NCBI GenBank assembly: GCA_011800155.1
Contig: CM022376.1
Coordinates: 558,001 to 622,000, forward strand
Length of the DNA: 64,000 bases
DNA from: Flammulina velutipes
Lineage: Eukaryota; Basidiomycota; Agaricomycetes; Agaricales; Physalacriaceae
Direction of reading: 5' to 3'
Each line of letters starts with the position of its first letter. Position 1 is the stretch's first letter. This document shows positions 57,469-64,000 of the stretch, one piece after another. The notes under the pieces are model-generated. The model was given only the letters and a program-made list of their open reading frames with translations. It searched no databases and was not told the origin of the DNA. The position numbers and the translations under genes were made by a program.

Positions 57469-59210
57469 TGATGCGCATTGTATTAATGCAAGTACGAAAG
57501 ACCCCAAAATTTGCGATTCTAAGAAGCATTCTTAGTGATAGAACAAACCTATGAGTACAAGAACCTCTAGTTACAGACCGAAACGCGTATACGATACAGT
57601 GTAAGGAGTTTCCGTGGTACGACCGGAAAACTCCTAAGATTCGTCGGAAAAGCGCCACACGCTGAAGGGCGTGTAGGTATAGCCAAACCACACATGACGA
57701 TCTTGAATATCATCATCAAAAGTACCCCGATGGAGACATCGTGATCAAATACACTTGAACGCGCGAAACTCCGAAATACTTAACGGAATTCGGCGAGTTA
57801 CCCTTACACAAGGAAACTCTACATAAAGAGACGCAACGCCAGCAAGCAGTTAAACGCTGGCTGGACTAGCAAACCAAATGTTCATACTACTCAGACGTCG
57901 GGATATTACATAGGAGACTCAGGAGTCAGGGTAACCTTTTAGGCTTTCAAAAGATACTGCTCGATCACCGATCGACTTACTCCGGTGGACTGTTCCTGAT
58001 CGATTCTCGGGATCCACAAGTAAATCGTTACAAGGACCTACAATACGAGTACTATCGACAACTCGTAAAGATACAACGATAGCTTTTCCGGAGTACTACC
58101 GGAAAAGTCCGAACACGATACTAAGAACATACTTGCGCGTCCAGTATACCAAACCTAGTCGGTACTACTCGGACTCGTAGTATGAAATAAGAATACGAAC
58201 AAAGGCTAAGAGTTCCTGCTAGACAGGACTCGGCCGCTAATAATAGTGGAAAACGATGAAATAGTGGAGCTTCCAAGCACAAGGAACAACCTGGCGCCAC
58301 TGCAAACTCAGTTACGGCGCCACCATTGGTTGGATCCAAAGCAAATAGAAGCCAGAACGAATAGGCAGCAATGCCAAGGGCACCATTAGAGGGATATTCC
58401 GTACATCCTATCGGAATATTCCCCCGAACCAGCGGACTCGGTATTATATCCTTATTCAGACGTATATAGAAAACACTATAAAGCTAGCTCGTTTGTACTA
58501 TTTACAGTAGCTTACGCCCCCCGTATCCGCAGCCCACAAGCCGTATATACTGGAGGAATAGACTCTAAGATTTAGTTAGAAAAAGAACCACTGTTTAGAT
58601 AGGTGGAAATAAGAAACAGAACCAAAGATCTAAGAACCCATTGGAGCTACTTCCCATATTAAAGAAGTTGAAGCCAAGTCCTTTGCGATTCCAACGATCC
58701 GAGTTTCCGCGGGAAATTCCATCTAAAGAACCTACCAACTCTGGTTGGAGTCCCAAGTCCCATACAAGTGTGGTTCAGACTGTGCTAGGCTATCTATTCA
58801 GGCCCCGACTAGTTGTTGGAGAGTCCTGATTATACAGATAGATACCAGAGCTCCCGCTCCCTAGTGTGGTTGAAGGTTGTTGGCCTGGGAAGAGCCTCAT
58901 TAGGTCTCTTTACACACATCCCAATCGGCCTGTGACTTAGTGGCAAACTAGAACTCAGTTTAAAGATCAGATCCCTGTTACCCCGTCGAACTAGTATAAG
59001 CATTTTGAGCAGAAGATAGAGAGAAACAGTCCCATAAAACAAAAGATACAAAGAACAAGAACCCGTCCCATACCACCTATTACAAAACGAACGATTGCTA
59101 CTATAACGTGAAATCCCGCTATAAACATCGGACTTTCCCGCATCGCACCATTGACTTGTTAGTGTGTGTTTTGTGTGTGTTTTTGTGGCGTTCTTCTACA
59201 CTGCACATCA
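57469..59210 (+). repeat. 5' LTR of Gypsy-2 (1,742 bp)
   Basis: The ends are TGATGCGC and GCACATCA, giving terminal inverted repeats TGATGYGC. It is a diverged homologue of the Gypsy-1 LTR in reverse orientation. It carries its own hairpins with GGAATTTTCCG-like arms (57605-57634, 58083-58107, 58391-58423). No 5 bp target duplication can be checked because the 3' end of the element is outside the window. Confidence 0.8.
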
Positions 59211-59215
59211 TATTT

Positions 59216-59233
59216 TGGAGCCCACCGCGAGGG
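59216..59233 (+). other. Primer-binding-site candidate of Gypsy-2
   Basis: TGGAGCCCACCGCGAGGG begins 5 nt after the LTR end. TGG pairs with the CCA end of a tRNA. I cannot name the tRNA. Confidence 0.5.
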
Positions 59234-59275
59234 GTGATAAATTTGACTTAAAACGATCCCTCTTATTGAGGTTCC

Positions 59276-61171
59276 TTGAGTTACTTCTACACCTACTTCA
59301 AAATTGCACGAAAGCCCAAAGCCAGTAACGCGAACCCCGCGCCTAGCCAAAGCTCAAACGATCAAGAACAAATCAGCCGTAGAGCTAACTTGGGTGAAAA
59401 CTCAAGTGCTCCAGTTGAAAGAGAACTCCGACACGAACGACCGCCTCCAGGCGCATTATTCGACGGAACTAAAGCTCAACGTTTAAAACACGTTCAGTCT
59501 CAAAAAGCCCAAACAAATCCTTCACCGGATACAGGCTACCCACCTGGATATATACTATCCACGATCCCTATTTTCCCTAGACTACCTCGGATTATTCCGA
59601 GTCCTAGTCCTTTACCGACTTTAACCCCCTCTCCCAACGAACTCCACCAGTTCGATAACCTATTCCCAGTCACTCCGCATCCCTTTCTTGAAAGATTAAG
59701 ACAGTCGATTCCCCTTGGAAGACCATTATTCCCAATGTCAGACCAAGGAGACAACGAAGATGGTGCAAGAAGACAGGAAAATCCCGTGCCTCCAGCGGCA
59801 GCTGGTTATGTTAACCAGCTAAGCGCAGAGACACAAGAACAGATCGCTGGGAAACGTATGCCCGTTCCCGGTGCCAAAGACACACCAAGATTCAAAGGCG
59901 ATAATATTAGGGACTTCCTAACTAGTTGCGAGTTCTTATTCTACGGCAGGGGCATCATGAGCCCTACAGCCCAAATCGAGATAGCAACTTTGTATGTGGG
60001 ATATGAAATTAGACGCCAATGGGCGGCTTTACCCGAATATTCAGCCGGAGATTGGCAAGCCTTCAAAAACGCAGTACAAAAACTGTATAACAAAGGCGAC
60101 CAAGATAAAGAGTTTACTCTTGAAGAAGTTGAAGAAGTCACTCGCCACTTTCGGGCAAGGCCGATCGCAACTAAGATGAGATTGATGGAGTTCAGAAGAG
60201 AGGTAGTACACAAACTACAGTATCTAATCGATATTGGAGATGTTACTCAAAAGACGGTGTTGAATATGTTACAGTATTGCTTTGCTGGTCCAGCATGGGC
60301 AGCAATATACACCGACTTGCGGGTTTTACCGATCCCACCCAACAATCCTCTTGGACAAAGATGGACCTTAGTTGACGTGGTCAGAGTAGCTGAAAAATAC
60401 TTAGAAGAAGTGGAGACGTTCGGAGGAGCCCCTGTAGTTAATGGAGGTGCTACCAACGAACGCGAGTTAGTAACACCCTCCACTGCTCGAGTAAAGATTG
60501 AAGATATGCACGATCAAGTGGCTAGTATCAACTCACTCACGGATACCTTGAAGGCTTTGGAAAAAGCACGACAGGATGAAATGAAAGAGATGGAGAAAGC
60601 CAGACAAGAAGATACTCGGAGGATGATGAACCTCATGGAACGGATGTCAACGGCCAGACAAGTTCAAGTACAGCAGTATCCCACCCAACAAATGGGATAC
60701 CCACAGTACATACAACAAAGTCAACAAGCGCCATATCCCGTGCAAAACTCGGGATCCTCCGCACCCAAAGGCTTAGTCCCTATGCCTGCGAACTTCTTAC
60801 CCCAACGCAGACCAGCTGCTGTGAACGGGAAGTGCTTCTTCTGTGACGAACCCGGACATTTCCTTATGGAATGCCCGGAAAAGAACAAACTAGAGAAGGA
60901 AGGCTGGATTTACAAACCAGCTAACTCGAACTGGTATTTCCTGCGCAATGGAATTTCTCTTACACGAAACAAGAATGGACCTAATCCGCTCGAGCAAGTG
61001 GCAAAGTTCCAGAGGGAATCGGGATCTACTCTACCAGAAACGCCACAGGTGCAAGCATATGAAGGAATCCAACAGGAGGACTTCTTTGCTCCATCTGGAA
61101 CGATTGACACATCCATATACCAACAGCAGTCGATGGTCGATCCCGCGTATTCAAGGGAGGATTTCGATTAG
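59276..61171 (+). CDS. gag: Gypsy-2 gag
   Basis: The open frame of 631 codons has no ATG before MSDQGDNEDG at 59735, which is the best start (478 aa), although the frame is open from 59276. A capsid-like helical region (TPRFKGDNIRDFLTSCEFLF ... AFKNAVQKLYNKGDQDKEFT) is followed by a coiled-coil (KALEKARQDEMKEMEKARQE), a Gln-rich stretch and the zinc knuckle C-FF-C-DEPG-H-FLME-C. The end (QQEDFFAPSGTIDTSIY...DFD) is conserved with Gypsy-1. Protease follows in the -1 frame, open across the stop. Confidence 0.88.
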   Translation: MSYFYTYFKIARKPKASNANPAPSQSSNDQEQISRRANLGENSSAPVERELRHERPPPGALFDGTKAQRLKHVQSQKAQTNPSPDTGYPPGYILSTIPIFPRLPRIIPSPSPLPTLTPSPNELHQFDNLFPVTPHPFLERLRQSIPLGRPLFPMSDQGDNEDGARRQENPVPPAAAGYVNQLSAETQEQIAGKRMPVPGAKDTPRFKGDNIRDFLTSCEFLFYGRGIMSPTAQIEIATLYVGYEIRRQWAALPEYSAGDWQAFKNAVQKLYNKGDQDKEFTLEEVEEVTRHFRARPIATKMRLMEFRREVVHKLQYLIDIGDVTQKTVLNMLQYCFAGPAWAAIYTDLRVLPIPPNNPLGQRWTLVDVVRVAEKYLEEVETFGGAPVVNGGATNERELVTPSTARVKIEDMHDQVASINSLTDTLKALEKARQDEMKEMEKARQEDTRRMMNLMERMSTARQVQVQQYPTQQMGYPQYIQQSQQAPYPVQNSGSSAPKGLVPMPANFLPQRRPAAVNGKCFFCDEPGHFLMECPEKNKLEKEGWIYKPANSNWYFLRNGISLTRNKNGPNPLEQVAKFQRESGSTLPETPQVQAYEGIQQEDFFAPSGTIDTSIYQQQSMVDPAYSREDFD

Positions 61172-61344
61172 GCTCGAGGACGGACGGAGGTTCGTCTGAA
61201 ATACTGCGACAGCGAACCCTCCCTCCTGAGAGCCAAAATACTCAGCATCGTACAAGAAGTCATAGCGCGATAGAAAAGGAAAAACCAGAAGAGCCTGAAC
61301 CAGTTGAACCACAAAAGAAGATACCTCAACCCAGAGGTCTAAGA

Positions 61345-62376
61345 ATGGAAGTAGTGATCCCTACTCGACAGAAACAAGTAAAATTCGTGGAGCCACCAGT
61401 GGCGGAAATAGACGATGAAGAACCCGACTTGAGTGAGATACTTGAGGAGGTACTGGAAGGACCAGAACCAGTAGATAGTCGCAAGACTGAAGATAAACGG
61501 GAAAATCCCGCTAACGCCACGGAAGAAGCCGCAGTAAAGAAGGAAGTAGAAAAACATAAGAGCTACCAACGCATATCAAAGCTAAAGGATCTCCTTAGTC
61601 GGAATCCCGGATGGCGTTCTCTATGGAAGAAACTACTCCCCGAAGAACTATTGGCGACTAACGAGGCTTGGCAGAAAGACCTGTTAGAAAACTTAAGAGC
61701 AAAGAACGTTAAGGTCAACCAGCAGACAGTTGAATCCGACGAAATCCTGGAATATCACGCAAGTGAAGATCCTATGTACTACTCGATTAACTTACAAAAT
61801 TCGAGTCAGCTACCTCTAGGATCAGTGGTATGCCATGATTTAGTCGAACAACTGTTTAACCATACGGGTTACGCTGGCCCATACCAACTACCACGATCCA
61901 ATGTTGCAGCTGAAAGTGCTGACCTTCGAACCCTATGGCCCACGATCTTTGGGGCCGGCAAGAAGGAAAGTCTACTTGATAGCGGGTCCCAAATTGTATC
62001 GATGTCGTTAAAAGCCGCGCTTGAATTAGGAATCCCATTCGATCCTTCATTCAACATTATTATGGAAAGCGCCGACAAAGGACAAACCCGCACTGCAGGC
62101 TTAGCCAGAAACGTTGCATTTGACTTTGGTGGAATAATGTTCTATCTACAAGTTCATATCATCAGAGACCCTGCATACGAAGTCCTTTTAGGACGACCCT
62201 TTGATGTGATCTCGAGTATCAATACAACCACCCTTAAAGATGGTGCTGTCGTAGCGACTATAACAGATCCCAGCAATGGGAAGAAAATCACTTTGCCTAC
62301 ATACAAGAGAGGGCAAATGCCTAGGTATCAGCAACCCGTAGCTATACCGGTTTTTCTGCAACACTCGAGGAATTGA
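61345..62376 (+). CDS. Gypsy-2 aspartic protease ORF
   Basis: The active-site motif ESLLDSGSQIVSMSLKAALE is identical to that of Gypsy-1, with the same KHKSYQRISKLKDLL linker. The frame is open back to the gag stop at 61171, so translation as a gag fusion by -1 frameshift is likely. The first ATG at 61345 need not be used. It overlaps pol by 4 nt. Confidence 0.85.
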   Translation: MEVVIPTRQKQVKFVEPPVAEIDDEEPDLSEILEEVLEGPEPVDSRKTEDKRENPANATEEAAVKKEVEKHKSYQRISKLKDLLSRNPGWRSLWKKLLPEELLATNEAWQKDLLENLRAKNVKVNQQTVESDEILEYHASEDPMYYSINLQNSSQLPLGSVVCHDLVEQLFNHTGYAGPYQLPRSNVAAESADLRTLWPTIFGAGKKESLLDSGSQIVSMSLKAALELGIPFDPSFNIIMESADKGQTRTAGLARNVAFDFGGIMFYLQVHIIRDPAYEVLLGRPFDVISSINTTTLKDGAVVATITDPSNGKKITLPTYKRGQMPRYQQPVAIPVFLQHSRN

Positions 62377-63340
62377 TCGAGGATCAAGGAGAGGTTGCTC
62401 TAATCCTAAGTGATCAAGGGTCTCAGGGGATACATTTGGTGGAAACCTATGTGCCCGGAGATTCCCGGTCAACTTTCACAACCGAAGCCGTTACGAACCT
62501 ATACCTAAGAAAATCCACAGAGGGTATTCACAATGCAGTTAAACCCTTGCGCTATGAATATCAATACGAAGAACCGCCTGTAGCATACGATAGCACAGGA
62601 AGGGAATTTCCGGGGAATCAACGGAAAATTCCACGCAAGAAGATAGCAGGCTTCCATAAACATGGAAACCTGTCTAATACAATCAAAACTTGGAGTCAGC
62701 CTTTAACAGACGATCAAAAGTATCCTCCAAGTTTTGAACAGGACTTAGCTAGCCATCAGTTGGACACAGCGAATATATTCTACGACGTTCCCACAGAACT
62801 AAGTAAAGTGTTTAGCAATCTAACGGTTACACTACCTCCTGACGCATGGGGCTCAGAACAAGTCAAGTTCCTGGAGCAGGTCAAACAAAAGGCAGCTCCT
62901 GTACAAGTACTAGCTTCAAAGAAATATAAACCAGTGGCGTTGAAGGTCAAACCACACTTAGGAACCTTACCAGACGAGTTCAGAATTGTGCGAAACATTG
63001 TAGGCGATCCCCTGGAGGGAATGCCTGTATTGAATCCCAATCCACCTAAGTTTCAACCCACCGGGCGATACACGGAAGAACGAAGAGAACAAGTACAGAA
63101 GGACCATACCGGAAATTTCCTATGGCCTCAAGAACGAGATTTGATAGACGACCTCATGTGCAAGCAAAATGAAGGCTTTGCATGGGAAGAATCAGAGAAG
63201 GGAAGATTCCGAGAAGACTTCTTCCCGCCAGTAGACATGCCAGTCATACCTCATGTACCATGGGTACTAAGGCCAATCAAGATTCCTCCGGGAATCTTCA
63301 ACGAAGTCTGCGCGATAATAAAGAACAAGCTGGACTCCGG
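62373..63340 (+). CDS. pol: Gypsy-2 pol, truncated
   Basis: About 320 codons of the pol N-terminus remain: LEELIEDQGEVAL, a variable linker, then the conserved KKYKPVALKVKPHLGTLPDE and FREDFFPPVDMPVIPHVPWV blocks just before the RT core. Coding ends at KNKLDSG, where Gypsy-1 continues VYEPSNSSYRSRW. The LTR insertion removes the rest, including YIDD. The linker carries a GGAATTTCCG...CGGAAAATTCC hairpin (62603-62632). Confidence 0.85.
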
Positions 63341-64000
63341 TGATGAGCAGTGCAAAAGAACACCACCAAATCACACACACACACACAAGTAGGCGTGGAA
63401 ATGCAAGTCCGCTTCGATAGCGGGTCTGCTTTTAATTGTTTAGAGTTCGATGAACTGGTCTTTGGGGTTTCGGGAAGGTATGGGGGTTCGATTGCAACGG
63501 TTCAAAATGTATAACAAGTTCGAGGGGTAACAGGGATCTGATCTTTAGTTGAAAACTAGAGGCCAACAAGAGTCACAGGCCGATTGGGATGCGTGAGGCA
63601 GACTTAATAAAGCTCCAACCGGTCCGTCAATCTTCAACCACGCTAAGAGGTCTGCGTCCAGATACCCTGGTATCTATCTAGTGCTCTAAGACTCAACGGA
63701 CTCTGTCCGCGGCTTAAAACGATAGCTTAGCTGCAGTCTAAACCACACTCAACGGGGACTGGGTTTTCCAATCAGATTCTTTCAAGTGGTTAGATGACTG
63801 TTCTGAGACAGCGCCGGGAACGTCGATGGCACAGGCAATGGCTAGACTTCAATTACTCAAAGTAGCTCCAATGGCTCTAAGTTCCTTTTGCTTTCAGATT
63901 CAAAGTCACCTATGTGACAGAACTTCTATTCAATCCTATCGAGCTAACCGACGGTAAATACTGCTTTGTGGGCTGCGTCTACTGGGGGTCTAAACTAGTT
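63341..64000 (-). repeat. Gypsy-1-type LTR, partial, runs off the window
   Basis: This starts TGATGAGCAG inside the pol of Gypsy-2 and matches 43337-44010 almost perfectly: four substitutions and a short indel in the AC repeat. It is the 3' end of a third, minus-strand element or a solo LTR. Confidence 0.88.

Larger units (their letters stand above)
57605..63120. repeat. Dispersed GGAATTTTCCG-type hairpins of Gypsy-2
   Basis: 57605-57634 (GGAGTTTCCG/CGGAAAACTCC), 58083-58107 (CTTTTCCGG/CCGGAAAAG, perfect), 58391-58423 (GGGATATTCCG/CGGAATATTCCC), 60735-60755 (ATCCCG/CGGGAT), 61499-61511 (CGGGA-AAA-TCCCG), 62603-62632 and 63111-63120 (GGAAATTTCC). They lie in the LTR, gag, protease and pol, like the different family in Gypsy-1. 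Confidence 0.7.
57469..63340 (+). mobile_element. Gypsy-2: LTR retrotransposon, truncated in RT
   Basis: This plus-strand relative of Gypsy-1 has a 5' LTR, a primer-binding-site candidate, gag, protease and the start of pol. It is cut inside pol after KNKLDSG by the LTR at 63341. It inserted head-to-head into the gag of Gypsy-1. The proteins share most motifs with Gypsy-1, but linkers and LTRs are strongly diverged, so these are different families. No accessory genes are visible in the part present. Confidence 0.85.

Noticed and set aside
43337..64000. One ~20 kb element flanked by the two near-identical LTRs
   Set aside because: The bases left of 63341 are continuous pol coding of Gypsy-2 with no primer binding site. 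Gypsy-2 lies in the opposite orientation between them, so nesting explains the arrangement better.

Overview
The window is nuclear DNA of a filamentous basidiomycete, most likely an agaricomycete mushroom. The evidence is many 45-60 nt GT-AG introns, two DUF6535 membrane proteins (a family expanded in agaricomycetes), a secreted intradiol dioxygenase of the wood-decay type, a basidiomycete Tnp2-type transposase, and nested Ty3/Gypsy-like retrotransposons. The species cannot be named from the sequence.

Layout. 1-2790: 3' part of a DUF6535 gene. 3.6-7.5 kb and 26.9-31.1 kb: two inverted copies of an uncharacterised ~3.2 kb repeat, each holding three ~370 bp tandem units with a covarying hairpin. 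Between them are few genes: a decayed C2H2 zinc-finger paralogue (8.5-9.3 kb), a secreted intradiol dioxygenase (11.2-12.5 kb), a complete DUF6535 gene (13.9-16.6 kb) convergent with a DUF6699-like gene (16.6-17.7 kb), and two intact C2H2 paralogues (20.5-21.5 and 24.1-25.0 kb). The rest is gene-poor and carries remnants of a dispersed repeat. 31.3-33.0 kb: two strong palindromes, a minisatellite and the 3' exons of an unknown spliced gene. 33.2-34.4 kb: a CCHC zinc-knuckle protein. 34.5-37.7 kb: a Tnp2/CACTA-like transposase gene with a one-base frameshift. 38.1-43.3 kb: a decayed multi-exon MYND zinc-finger gene with an array of symmetric phase-1 micro-exons, cut at its 5' side by a retrotransposon.

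43,337-64,000 is a nest of LTR retrotransposons. Gypsy-1 (minus strand) has its 3' LTR, a polypurine tract, two spliced genes antisense to pol, a sense-strand gene with a Zn2Cys6-like motif, intact pol, a protease ORF, and a gag cut off at 57,468. It is interrupted by Gypsy-2 (plus strand), which is itself interrupted in its reverse-transcriptase region by another Gypsy-1-type LTR that runs off the window. In both elements gag, protease and pol lie in successive -1 frames.

The most unusual signal is a family of short hairpins, CCCGCT-(3-5 nt)-AGCGGG, scattered through Gypsy-1 in its LTR, spacers, antisense genes and (in frame) its protease and pol. The same element encodes a protein whose cysteine motif resembles domains that bind CGG half-sites. 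Gypsy-2 carries a different hairpin family (GGAATTTTCCG-type). Together these suggest element-specific palindromes that spread within retrotransposons, possibly as binding sites for an element-encoded factor.
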